Positions 42,597 through 51,633 of a stretch of DNA of 64,000 nt are shown in pieces. A model generated the notes under the pieces. The model made no database searches, was not told the DNA's origin, and worked only from the letters and a program-made list of their open reading frames with translations. Each line of letters opens with the position of its first letter. Positions within the stretch are counted from its first letter, which is position 1. Source of the stretch: JAGVPT01 sp963717445 (GTDB lineage: Bacteria > Bacteroidota > Ignavibacteria > UBA10030 > UBA8401). The stretch spans positions 2,294,001 through 2,358,000 of the forward strand of contig OY970334.1 of the NCBI GenBank assembly GCA_963717445.1. The letters run 5' to 3'. The position numbers and the translations under genes were made by a program.

Positions 42597-43343
42597 ATCC
42601 GCATTCGTAACATCTGGAAAAAATTCGGCGAGAAACAGGTGCTTCGCGGCATTTCGTTTGACGTAATAAATAAAGAGACGACCGTTGTTCTTGGCCGCAG
42701 CGGGGGAGGGAAAAGCGTGCTGTTGAAAATGATTATCGGTTTGATCAAGCCCGATTCCGGCTCGATTGAAGTTGACGGCAAAGATGTCGCAGCGATGAAC
42801 TATAAAGAGTTGCGCGCGCTCAGGTTCAAATTCGGCTTCTTATTTCAAGGCGCTGCGCTGTTCGATTCAATGACGGTCGGCGAAAACATTGCCCTTTCTC
42901 TTCGCCGGCACACGGGATGGAACGAAAAGGAAATTACAGAAAGCATTCAATATGCTTTGCACGTTGTCGGTCTCGATAATGTTGAACATGTTATGCCCTC
43001 TTCGTTGAGCGGCGGGATGAAGAAACGCGTCGGATTGGCACGAGCGATTGCCCTGACGCCGCGCTACGTGCTTTACGATGAACCGACAACCGGGCTCGAT
43101 ATGGAAACTGCCGATGAAATTAACCTCCTTATCAAAGAAATGAGGACGAAACTCGGAGTGACGTCGATCGTCGTGACGCACGACATTCATAGCGCGTTTG
43201 TCGTCGGAGACCGGTTTGCCATTCTTGAAAACGGTGCAGCGCTGATGACCGGTACTCGCGACGAACTTCAAAACAGCCAAAGCGAAGAAGTGCGAAAATA
43301 TATTAACAGCTCTTTACCAACCACTGAGGGACATCGCTCATGA
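42597..43343 (+). CDS. mlaF: MlaF-type ABC transporter ATPase
   Basis: A 248-residue ATP-binding protein. Walker A is LGRSGGGKSVLLKMI, the Q-loop is LFQGAALFDSMTVGEN, the signature is SLSGGMKKRVGLARAI and Walker B is YVLYDEPTTGLD; the H-loop is TSIVVTHD. The FQGAALFDS form of the Q-loop is typical of the Mla subgroup. I start at 42597 (MIRIRNIWKKFG), which matches relatives; an ATG at 42579 is an alternative. It overlaps the MCE gene by four bases. Confidence 0.92.
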   Translation: MRIRNIWKKFGEKQVLRGISFDVINKETTVVLGRSGGGKSVLLKMIIGLIKPDSGSIEVDGKDVAAMNYKELRALRFKFGFLFQGAALFDSMTVGENIALSLRRHTGWNEKEITESIQYALHVVGLDNVEHVMPSSLSGGMKKRVGLARAIALTPRYVLYDEPTTGLDMETADEINLLIKEMRTKLGVTSIVVTHDIHSAFVVGDRFAILENGAALMTGTRDELQNSQSEEVRKYINSSLPTTEGHRS

Positions 43344-44251
43344 AACTCAGCAACGAAATAAAACTCGGAATGGTCATTTTTGCCGCGGTGATTGTCTTTG
43401 TCGGTGGAGTAATTTATCTTCGCGGCGTTGATTTCCAGAAACGGGAATATACCCTGACGATTTTGTACAACAATGTGAACGGTCTTCAGCAAGGCGACCC
43501 GATTACGATCGCCGGTCTTGCTGTAGGCAAAGTCGAGGAAATGAAGCTGGTCGGCACCTCAATTGCGGTGAACGTGCAAATACAAAACAAAGTCCAGTTT
43601 CCCGTCGACTCGAAAGCTTATATTAAAAGCTCCAGCTTGATGGGAGGGAAATTAATAGCAATCGCTCCCGGTGTTGAGTCCACGATGCTCCGCCACGGTG
43701 ATACGCTCACCGGTTCCTATGAAGCCGACCTGACCGAATTGACCTCCACGCTCGCTCCGATTTCATCGAACGTGCTGGGAATCCTTCAAAGAGTAAATAC
43801 CACGTTTGACGAGAAGACACGCGGCAATATACAAGGTATCCTGGCAGACGTAAATCGTTCTTCCGATGAACTCGAACACATTATTCACGATGAAGGACAG
43901 CGGTTAGATTTTGCGATAGGGAATTTTGGTGTGTTCTCGTCCAACCTGTCTCGCTTTGCTTTGAATCTGGACACGATCGCGCTTTCTCAACGCACCAACC
44001 TTGATACCAGTATGGCATCGATTCGGGCTGTAACGTATAATCTTCAGCAAGCGTCCGAGAATCTTATATCAACAACGCAATCACTCGACATCGTCCTTAA
44101 TAAAATTGAAAAAGGACAAGGCACACTTGGAAAGCTGGTCCACGAGGAAAAATTGTACGATGACGTCGACAGCCTTGCTTCAAATCTGAACTTGCTGGTG
44201 AAAGACTTGCGGGAAAACCCCGGCAAGTACGTGAAAGTCAGCGTGTTTTAG
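43340..44251 (+). CDS. mlaD: MCE/MlaD family substrate-binding protein
   Basis: A 303-residue protein with one N-terminal membrane anchor (about 9-27) and an MCE domain (VNGLQQGDPITIAGLAVGKVEEMKL, then KSSSLMGGKLIAIAPG). A long helical C-terminal part (about 130-290) is much longer than in E. coli MlaD and may form a tunnel or rod across the periplasm. Gene order mlaE-mlaF-mlaD with a four-base overlap indicates one transport complex. No outer-membrane MlaA or MlaC is encoded nearby. Confidence 0.9.
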   Translation: MKLSNEIKLGMVIFAAVIVFVGGVIYLRGVDFQKREYTLTILYNNVNGLQQGDPITIAGLAVGKVEEMKLVGTSIAVNVQIQNKVQFPVDSKAYIKSSSLMGGKLIAIAPGVESTMLRHGDTLTGSYEADLTELTSTLAPISSNVLGILQRVNTTFDEKTRGNIQGILADVNRSSDELEHIIHDEGQRLDFAIGNFGVFSSNLSRFALNLDTIALSQRTNLDTSMASIRAVTYNLQQASENLISTTQSLDIVLNKIEKGQGTLGKLVHEEKLYDDVDSLASNLNLLVKDLRENPGKYVKVSVF

Positions 44252-44363
44252 CGAATAACGTTGTCACACAAATTCGGAATGACCGAACCTAGAGTTTCTT
44301 CAGGCAACGCGGGATGAAATTCGGGTGCTGTAAAACAATCAACCAACATAAAGGAGAAACACC

Positions 44364-44681
44364 GTGAACATATTTGTAGGTAATCTATCTCGTGATGCCG
44401 GCGAAGAAGATGTGCGGCAGGCATTTCAAGCGTTTGGACAAGTTGCAACCGTCAATATTATTATGGATAAATTTACGCGGGAGCCGAAAGGTTTTGGGTT
44501 TGTCGAGATGCCGGCAAAAACCGAAGCTGAAGCGGCCATCGCCGGATTAAATGGCAAAGAATTAAAAGGGCGCGCGTTGACTGTGAACGAAGCCCGGCCG
44601 CGCGAAGAACGGGGCGGTTTCGGCGGAAGAAAAGGTGGAGGTTACGGAGGAAACAAAAGCGGCGGTCGACGGTCCTGGTAG
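44364..44681 (+). CDS. RRM-type RNA-binding protein
   Basis: A 105-residue protein with one RNA recognition motif: RNP2 NIFVGNLS at residues 2-8 and RNP1 KGFGFVEM near 41. The tail is Gly/Arg-rich (GGFGGRKGGGYGGNKSGG). Such small single-RRM proteins occur in cyanobacteria and FCB bacteria and probably act as RNA chaperones, often in cold response. AAGGAG is placed 8 nt before the GTG-adjacent start region. It appears to be monocistronic. Confidence 0.9.
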   Translation: MNIFVGNLSRDAGEEDVRQAFQAFGQVATVNIIMDKFTREPKGFGFVEMPAKTEAEAAIAGLNGKELKGRALTVNEARPREERGGFGGRKGGGYGGNKSGGRRSW

Positions 44682-45216
44682 TTGACGGAGGCGTTCGCAC
44701 CAAGTTGTATATGCTGCAGATGCTATATACATATTACAAAGAAATATGTTTCAATGACCGCATGCTGTAGGCGCGGTGATTCGTTGGGAAAAATTTTTTT
44801 TCCGGGGTCAATCTCGCTTCAAAACCGAGTTTGGCTTTGTTGAATGTTCGAGTGACCGGATGATTTTTTCAATCCGCGTTTACCGCGGTACAGCTCGTGG
44901 CGCCTTAGTCAAGGTTGAACTATGGCTTCGACAAGAGGCAAGGAGAAGGGAACAATCGCCTTGTAAGTGAATTTGACTGTGTCTGCTACAATCACATTCG
45001 AAGCAAGAACGGTTTTCTTTTTTCAGCGTCTCCCAATATAGCTCTCAATGAACATGATGCGTTCGCTGAGTCAACTGCCATGAACATGTTGCATTTTCAG
45101 CATTTACCATCTTCATCAACGGGATGGTTGTGTTTATACTTCCGCTTCAGTTACAAAACACCTATGGTTATCGTCCCAGCCCTTGTTTGAAATTATTACA
45201 GCGGTACAATTATAAA
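44682..45216. other. Intergenic stretch with weak coding-like traces
   Basis: About 535 bases with no convincing gene. A frame at 44776-44970 contains TEFGFVECSSDRMIF, faintly like a cold-shock domain, but key RNA-binding residues are missing. ATGGCTTCGACAAGAGGC at 44928 opens a 14-codon frame only. It may be a decayed small gene or chance. Confidence 0.25.
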
Positions 45217-45361
45217 ATGAGACTTCTGAATAATTTCAAAAGTATGGCTCGCGCAAATCCCGAAGGGATGGCTTAGCCAGACGCAGAAGCGCAAAATGAT
45301 TCCGAAATCAAGTTCTTGCGCCTTGGCGGTTTGGTGAGAGGAGATTTTTCAGATGTCTCAA
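45217..45361. repeat. R3 palindromic repeat, copy 3
   Basis: Starts TGAGACTTCTGAATAAT and ends ATTTTTCAGATGTCTCAA. It is longer than the other copies because of an extra piece (CCCGAAGGGATGGCTTAGCC) in the left arm. It lies directly upstream of the acyl-CoA ligase start and creates a false 22-codon N-terminal extension of that gene. Confidence 0.75.
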
Positions 45362-45381
45362 AATGTAACGATGCCGGGGAT

Positions 45382-47301
45382 ATGAAAATGACTCAAAGAA
45401 CAATTCCTCAGTTATTTGAAACGAGCGTTGAAAAATACAGCAACAATATTCTTCTATGGGAAAAACGGGGAGAAAAGTACGAAGGAGCAACATACCGTGA
45501 CATTCATAGCACGGTATATCAATTTGCCTCAGGATTACTTGGCAATGGAATTCAGAAGGAAGACCGAGTCGCGCTGATCGCCGAAGGCCGCAACGATTGG
45601 CTGGTCAGCGAGCTTGGAATTTTATATGCTGGAGCTATCAACGTACCGCTGTCGGTGAAACTGAACGAGCTGTCCGAATTGAAATTCCGGCTTGCTCATT
45701 CCGGTTGCCGAATGGCGATCGTTTCTTCTACCCAGGCACCAAAAATCCGACAGCTTAAGAATGACCTTCCCGACCTCGAAAAAATTATCCTGCTCGATCC
45801 ACTAGAGAAAAATTGTGAAGACGAAATACCGCTCCAACAATTGTATGAAACGGGAAGAAAGTATCTCATTGAGAACTCTATTTCATTTCAGCACTCATGG
45901 CAATCATTGCATGAAAAGGATCCCGCCACGATCTGCTACACATCCGGCACGACCGCCGATCCGAAGGGAGTTATTCTAACCCACCGGAATTACACCGCCA
46001 ATGTCGAACAGGCATCCGCGCTTTTACGAATTCCAGAACATTATTGTTCGCTTCTTATTTTGCCGTGGGATCATTGTTTTGCCCATACTGCCGGCATTTA
46101 TACATTGATGAAAAATGGAGCGAGTATGGCGTCCGTGCAAGCGGGTAAAACGGCGATAGAAACACTGAAAAATATTCCTGTCAACATTAAAGAATCGAAG
46201 CCGACTTTTCTCTTAAGCGTGCCGACGCTCGCAAAGAGTTTTCGAAAGAACATCGAGAACGGCATCAAGCAAAAGGAACCTAAAATTGAAAAGCTTTTTA
46301 AAAAAGCACTAAACGTAGCGTACGACTATAACGGCAACGGTTGGAATCGAGGGAAGGGCCTTCGAATACTGAAGAAGCCGTTGTACATGCTTTTCGATAA
46401 AATTCTTTTTAGCAAGATACGAGAGAATTTTGGCGGCAGGCTCGAGTTCTTCATAGGAGGCGGAGCACTCCTCGACATCGAATTGCAGCGGTTCTTTTAT
46501 GCCATCGGTATCCCGATGTTTCAAGGGTACGGACTTTCCGAATCGTCGCCGGTTATTTCCGCCAACGTTCCCCAAAAACACAAGCTCGGCTCATCGGGAA
46601 GCATCGTCCCGAATCTCGAAGTAAAAATCTGCGATGAAAAAGGAAACACGCTCGTAACGGATCAACGCGGAGAGATCGTTGTCAAAGGGGAAAACGTTAT
46701 GGCGGGGTATTGGAAAAATGAGAAAGCAACGCGGGAGGCGATCCGGAATGGCTGGCTTTACACCGGCGACCTCGGGTATCTTGATGAGGACGGTTTTTTG
46801 TTCGTTTTGGGAAGAAACAAAAGCTTGCTCATTGCGAACGACGGAGAGAAATACAGTCCCGAAGGAATCGAAGAGACAATCACGAGCAACTCGCTCTTTA
46901 TCGAACAGGTTATGCTGTTCAACAATCAATCCCCCAGCACTGTTGCATTGCTTGTTCCCAATCGAGATGCGGCATTGCAATGGTTGAAAGAAAAAGGACT
47001 TTCATCCCGCGCACCGGAAGGGCAAGAAGCGGTCTTGCGGATGCTGGAATCTGAAATTGATATGTACCGCGATGGCGGTGCCCATGCCGGAATGTTTCCG
47101 TCGCGATGGCTTCCGTCGGCCATGGCGATATTGGGCGAAGGGTTCACGGAGCAGAACGGATTTATGAACAGCACACTCAAGATGGTGCGTGGCCGTATTA
47201 CCGAATTTTATAAAGAGAGGTTAGACTTTCTTTTCACACCCGAAGGGCAAAGCATCTGCAATCATCAGAACATGATGATTGTGAAAAGATGGGAGGGATA
47301 G
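45382..47301 (+). CDS. AMP-forming long-chain acyl-CoA synthetase
   Basis: About 639 residues from the ATG at 45382 (MKMTQRTIPQLFETSVEKYSN); the frame extends to 45316, but that part is R3 sequence. AMP-binding motifs are present: CYTSGTTADPKGVILTHRN (P-loop), GYGLSESSPV, and YTGDLGYLDEDGFLFVLGRNKS. The length and the middle insert place it with long-chain fatty acyl-CoA ligases (FACL/FAA type), which activate fatty acids for lipid synthesis or oxidation. No beta-oxidation genes are adjacent. Confidence 0.88.
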   Translation: MKMTQRTIPQLFETSVEKYSNNILLWEKRGEKYEGATYRDIHSTVYQFASGLLGNGIQKEDRVALIAEGRNDWLVSELGILYAGAINVPLSVKLNELSELKFRLAHSGCRMAIVSSTQAPKIRQLKNDLPDLEKIILLDPLEKNCEDEIPLQQLYETGRKYLIENSISFQHSWQSLHEKDPATICYTSGTTADPKGVILTHRNYTANVEQASALLRIPEHYCSLLILPWDHCFAHTAGIYTLMKNGASMASVQAGKTAIETLKNIPVNIKESKPTFLLSVPTLAKSFRKNIENGIKQKEPKIEKLFKKALNVAYDYNGNGWNRGKGLRILKKPLYMLFDKILFSKIRENFGGRLEFFIGGGALLDIELQRFFYAIGIPMFQGYGLSESSPVISANVPQKHKLGSSGSIVPNLEVKICDEKGNTLVTDQRGEIVVKGENVMAGYWKNEKATREAIRNGWLYTGDLGYLDEDGFLFVLGRNKSLLIANDGEKYSPEGIEETITSNSLFIEQVMLFNNQSPSTVALLVPNRDAALQWLKEKGLSSRAPEGQEAVLRMLESEIDMYRDGGAHAGMFPSRWLPSAMAILGEGFTEQNGFMNSTLKMVRGRITEFYKERLDFLFTPEGQSICNHQNMMIVKRWEG

Positions 47302-47642
47302 ATCCCTTCACTCATAAAGGTCACCGCAGGGGATGAAAAGATCAATTATGCATAGATTGTAAAAGCAACAAAACCTGCGAGACTGAAGATTATTTCGTGC
47401 CAAAAGTTCCGGTGGCTCATCGTACCCGACTTGGGGCAGAGATCGCCAGTCCCACACAATCGTTCTAACAAAAAGCCATCCCCCCATACTTGCGCTTTCC
47501 TATTCTTCCGCAAAAATTTCTCGTCATGCAGACAAATGGCGTCACCATTATTCTCTTTTGGATGCCGAACTTCGGAAGAGTCTTTCGGATATGAACGAAG
47601 GGTTGAAATTGAGCAACTGCCGCCGAATTCACCCTGTTGCGG
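47302..47642. other. Intergenic stretch without recognised genes
   Basis: Non-coding DNA between the ligase and the R2 copy. I see no strong hairpin, RNA gene or reading frame of note. It ends with CCCTGTTGCGG, a sequence that recurs twice more at the edges of the next two elements. Confidence 0.4.
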
Positions 47643-47768
47643 TAGTGCTCAAGTTTGGTATGGCGACGGACACCTTACCGATTTACCTTACCAAATATTT
47701 TGCCATAATGTGATTTTTGGGAGTGAGGTGTCCGTCACCTCTCGCTGGAAAAACAAAACTGACCACTA
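47643..47768. mobile_element. R2 miniature inverted-repeat element, copy 1 (126 bp)
   Basis: Starts TAGTGCTCAAGTTTGG and ends ACTGACCACTA, imperfect inverted repeats ending in TA. An inner inverted repeat GACGGACACCT / AGGTGTCCGTC flanks the core TTTACCTTACC. Copies of 124 bp lie at 52445 and 63799. No coding capacity. It is flanked on both sides by CCCTGTTGCGG. Confidence 0.82.
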
Positions 47769-47780
47769 CCCCTGTTGCGG

Positions 47781-48640
47781 TAGTGACTCATTTTGAATAG
47801 AAGCCATCTCAAAAATGGTTTTCATGCAGAAAGCAGTCGTAAATGTCATGCTGAGCGGAGCGAAGCATCCATGGCATGGAAGCCTAGTAGAGTCAAGGTA
47901 TGTCATTGTCATGGATTCTTCACCCCGTCTGAAAAGCGACGGGGTTCAGAATGACAACGATCTGTCAGTATTCCTTCAGAAGGACATAATCAAGCGTTTT
48001 TGAGATAGCTTCTAATAGCCTTGAAGTCATCCTTCTTTCTCTGGTGCCAGAGAAAGAAGCAAAGTCCCGCTGTACGGGATCCCGCCTTTCATATTTTTGG
48101 AAAGCGGGAAGAGCTTCTCAGAATCGGAATGCTGGCGATGCTTTCCCCCACACAGCCGGGAGAAAACTGCTCCCGCTTGCCACCTGCACATGCCAGCCGT
48201 TTTCTCAACGCACGCATCGCCTCCCCACCCGCCCTGCTGTCGATTCCGAGGATACAACACATGCAGCTTTTGCAACATTAATCGAAATCGTCAGGTTGGC
48301 GGGTAGGAAGGATTCAGTCGAAGGGTTCCAATTTCGGCGCTTGACCATCAAACCAAAATATTCGACGCTCTCTTGCGCCGAAATTGACGGCATGTGCGAC
48401 TGGGATTGAATCCGTGTGTTACGATTTCCCCAAAGGGGTCCTTCGGACGAGAGATTTCTCCCGCTTTAAAAACAAAAAAGGCGGGATGCCGTAAAGCGGC
48501 ATTTGGTTACTTTTCCCGCTTCTATTAAAAATTTTAAAGAGCGGGATCCCGTACAGCGGGACTTCCTCGGAAAGAAAGTAACATACACTAACTCCATTAA
48601 ACCTCAGAAACTCGTTTTTCTTTCTCAAAATGAGTGACTA
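47781..48640. mobile_element. 860-bp inverted-repeat element with nested R1
   Basis: Starts TAGTGACTCATTTTGA and ends TCAAAATGAGTGACTA: perfect 16-bp terminal inverted repeats. A second, inner pair of perfect 22-bp inverted repeats lies at 48064-48085 and 48541-48562. R1 copy 2 sits at 47798, one base inside the left end repeat. No reading frame of protein-like quality is present, so it is non-autonomous or an RNA/structural element. It is flanked by CCCCTGTTGC on both sides. Confidence 0.7.
47798..48014. mobile_element. R1 miniature inverted-repeat element, copy 2 (217 bp)
   Basis: Same 217-bp length and ends as the copy at 24291, with only scattered substitutions. It is inserted at a TA just inside the left terminal repeat of the 860-bp element, so it arrived after that element. 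Confidence 0.9.
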
Positions 48641-48892
48641 CCCCTGTTGCAATTGAATTCCTTTTTTTAGACTATAGAGTTATAATGTAGGATTGGACAA
48701 AGTTTTCATTGGGAACAGAAACGATTGTGAAAATGATATCTGATAACGGTATGCATCGTCTGAAAAGACATTGATTTCAATGAATCGGCATCGTTCTTAT
48801 GAAGAGCTATTCTGCCGGCAGACGCGGCACGTGACGAAGAATTTTCCATCATCAAGAAAATCGATGATGTGAATTCCATAAGGGAGAATCCA

Positions 48893-51622
48893 ATGAAAAA
48901 CGATAGTCAGAATCTCTATATTTCTGTTGAGTCGTTGCGAAATCGAATCACGAGCCGACTCATCCCGGCTCTTTTCGTTGCCCTTCTGATTAGCATGTTC
49001 CTCTCTCTCGCGAGAATTCCTACCATGGGATTTCATGTGTTTATGCTGCTACAAATCTTCCTGTTGGTGGCGATGGCGATTCTCTATGCTGCAAGAAAAC
49101 GCATTCGGTCGGATGCATCCGCACTGGTGATGGTAGGAATCCTTTCCTTGTTCCTAATTTTTGGCGTGGCAGCTCTAGGTCTTCTATCAGCGACATTTGT
49201 TATAGGGCCCATAATTTCTCTCTATCTGATGCTCCTAGGTCACCGAAGGTCCGCGTACACAAGCATGGTTGTCATCCTTGTTTACCTGTCTGTAATGGCA
49301 GCTCTCTTTGTTTCAGGCGTATTTGAGTCTGCGGCATATCCCAACTTATATGTGCGCTCATCCATTGCTTGGATGCTTATGATCACTGCAGTGGGCGGAG
49401 TCTCATTCGCTTTCGTCGCTCCCCTTGAATTGGTGCATGGAGTCCTGGAAGGAAGCGAAGAGCGGTTCCGTCTCGCATTTGAAAACGCCAACGTAGGAAT
49501 TTGTCTAACCAACCTTGAAGGCCGCTTGCTAAAAGTGAATGATACATTGTGTGAGATGCTTGGCTATAATCGTGACGAACTTGAACAAATGAATTTCTCA
49601 GATATAACTTATCAGGATGACAAAGAGATCAGTTTGCAATTTGTTGAACGCGCTCCAAGTGGTGGACCATCAAAGATCAATTTCGAAAAGCGATATTTGC
49701 GCAAGCGGGGAGATATCGTATGGGCTAATGTTTCGAGTTCACTCGTCTGCGATTCCCATGGTAATCCACAGAATTTCATTACTCACATCCAAAATATCAC
49801 CGAGCGCAAGCGAGCAGAAGAGGCGTTGCAGGCTAGCGAGGAACGCTACCGCACGTTGGTCACGCTCTCGCCCGATGCACTCTACGTTCACGTCGGCGGC
49901 AAAATCGCACTTGTTAATCCGGCTATCTGCCGGCTCCTCGGTGCTGAGGACGAGTCCCAACTGTTAGGGAAGCCGGTATTCGATATCGTGCATCCCGATT
50001 ACCATGATAAATTGCGCGAACGCTGGAACCTTATATTTGGCGGTCAGCCTGCACCGCCCCTCGAGGAAAAATTCGTTCGCCTCGACGGCACTCTAGTGGA
50101 AGTGGAGGCAAGCGCGGTTGCTATCGATTGGCAGGGATCGAAAGGGGTGCAAGTCATTGCCCGCGACATCACCGAGCGCAAGCGAGATGAACAGGTAATT
50201 CGAGATAGCGAAAAGCGGTTTAGAACCATTTTCAATCAAGCCCCCATTGCAATGGCACTGCTTGATATGCAAGGCCATCCGGTCATCTCAAATTTACCGT
50301 TGTCTGAAATGGTTGGCTATACAACTGAAGAATTGTCGAAAATGAAATTTACCGATTTTACATATGCCGAGGATATTGATAAGGATTTGAATCAATTTAT
50401 TGAATTGGTAGAAGGAAAAATATCGAAATACAGTATGGAAAAAAGATATGTCCACAAAAATGGTAACCTAGTTTGGGCCAATCTTTATGTCACAATACTC
50501 CGCGATGAAAATGGTCTCCCTCAGGACATTATAGGAATGGCTGAAGATATTACCGAACGCAAGCAAGTAGAGGATGCACTTCGCGAAAGCGAAGGCAGGC
50601 TTCGGGCGATGTTCGAAAGCTCCAGAGATGCCATCGGTGTTTCAAAAAAAGGAGTCCATATTTATGCCAATCCATCCTATCTCAAGTTATTTGGCTTTGA
50701 GAACAACGAAAGCATCATAGGAACCTCAATCGTCGATAGTATTGCACCAAGCCATCGTCAACAGATGATGGAAAATGTAGAACAGCGATATGCCGGAAAA
50801 CCGGTTCCAAAGTTCTATGAAGCGCGGGGTATGAAAGTCGATGGCACTGAATTCGATGCAGAGTTTAATGTCTCCACGTATGAGTTGCATGGCGAAATCT
50901 ATTCGCTTGCAACCATTCGCGATATCACCGAGCGTAAGAAAGCAGAGGAAACTCTCAGCCTGTCGATGGAGCAGTTGCATGCCCTCACGATGCGGCTGGA
51001 GAACATAAGGGAAGAAGAGCGCAAGTCAATGTCTCGCGAAGTGCACGACGAGCTCGGTCAAATCCTTACAGCCATGAGGATGGACCTCATGTCGCTGAAA
51101 AAAATGGAAGTAACGGATATAACTGTTATTAAGACAAAATTGCAGGCAATGCTTGATTTGACTGCAAAGGCTATCAAATCGGTACAGGACATTTCGGCCA
51201 GGTTGCGTCCCGGCATGCTGGACGATCTGGGCCTCGCTGCTGCGATTGAATGGCAGATGGAAGAGTTTCAGGAACGCAGCGGCATTTCCTGCTCGCTACA
51301 GCTTCCGGATCACGACCTCGAAATCGGCGATGAGCGGTCGACGGTTCTTTTCCGGATTCTCCAGGAGGCACTGACCAATATTGTGCGCCATGCCCGGGCA
51401 AAGAATGTCGCAGTGAATGTCGTGGATTTGAAGAACGAAATTGTGATGACGATTCTCGATGATGGCATCGGGATATCGGACGAGTCGGTGAGGAATCCGA
51501 GATCCCTCGGTCTTCTGGGAATACGAGAGCGGTTACATGCATTTCAAGGAAATTGTTTCATTCAACGTGGAGCAAACGGGGGAACGGAAATCCGCATTCA
51601 ACTTCCGATCAAGCTATCATAG
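48893..51622 (+). CDS. Membrane multi-PAS sensor histidine kinase (NarX/HisKA_3 type)
   Basis: About 909 residues from the ATG at 48893, which has AGGGAG 6 nt upstream. The N-terminal membrane domain has about seven segments (residues 20-190), then four PAS/PAC units (about 195-320, 325-445, 450-570, 575-690), each closing with an ITERK-type motif. A HisKA_3 dimerisation domain follows with phospho-His718 in SREVHDELGQ, then a HATPase domain (about 800-905) with DDGIGI and GLLGIRERL. This kinase class pairs with LuxR-type regulators, and one is encoded 11 nt downstream. Its N-terminal 320 residues are closely similar to those of the hybrid kinase at 53024. Signal unknown. Confidence 0.92.
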   Translation: MKNDSQNLYISVESLRNRITSRLIPALFVALLISMFLSLARIPTMGFHVFMLLQIFLLVAMAILYAARKRIRSDASALVMVGILSLFLIFGVAALGLLSATFVIGPIISLYLMLLGHRRSAYTSMVVILVYLSVMAALFVSGVFESAAYPNLYVRSSIAWMLMITAVGGVSFAFVAPLELVHGVLEGSEERFRLAFENANVGICLTNLEGRLLKVNDTLCEMLGYNRDELEQMNFSDITYQDDKEISLQFVERAPSGGPSKINFEKRYLRKRGDIVWANVSSSLVCDSHGNPQNFITHIQNITERKRAEEALQASEERYRTLVTLSPDALYVHVGGKIALVNPAICRLLGAEDESQLLGKPVFDIVHPDYHDKLRERWNLIFGGQPAPPLEEKFVRLDGTLVEVEASAVAIDWQGSKGVQVIARDITERKRDEQVIRDSEKRFRTIFNQAPIAMALLDMQGHPVISNLPLSEMVGYTTEELSKMKFTDFTYAEDIDKDLNQFIELVEGKISKYSMEKRYVHKNGNLVWANLYVTILRDENGLPQDIIGMAEDITERKQVEDALRESEGRLRAMFESSRDAIGVSKKGVHIYANPSYLKLFGFENNESIIGTSIVDSIAPSHRQQMMENVEQRYAGKPVPKFYEARGMKVDGTEFDAEFNVSTYELHGEIYSLATIRDITERKKAEETLSLSMEQLHALTMRLENIREEERKSMSREVHDELGQILTAMRMDLMSLKKMEVTDITVIKTKLQAMLDLTAKAIKSVQDISARLRPGMLDDLGLAAAIEWQMEEFQERSGISCSLQLPDHDLEIGDERSTVLFRILQEALTNIVRHARAKNVAVNVVDLKNEIVMTILDDGIGISDESVRNPRSLGLLGIRERLHAFQGNCFIQRGANGGTEIRIQLPIKLS

Positions 51623-51633
51623 GAGATGCGAAA

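Noticed and set aside
44776..44970. Possible cold-shock-domain remnant (TEFGFVECSSDRMIF)
   Set aside because: The aromatic RNA-binding motifs are incomplete and the rest of the frame does not align to a cold-shock fold.
48021..48409. Several 60-120 codon frames inside the 860-bp element
   Set aside because: They come from inverted-repeat sequence, occur on both strands alike, and show no protein character.
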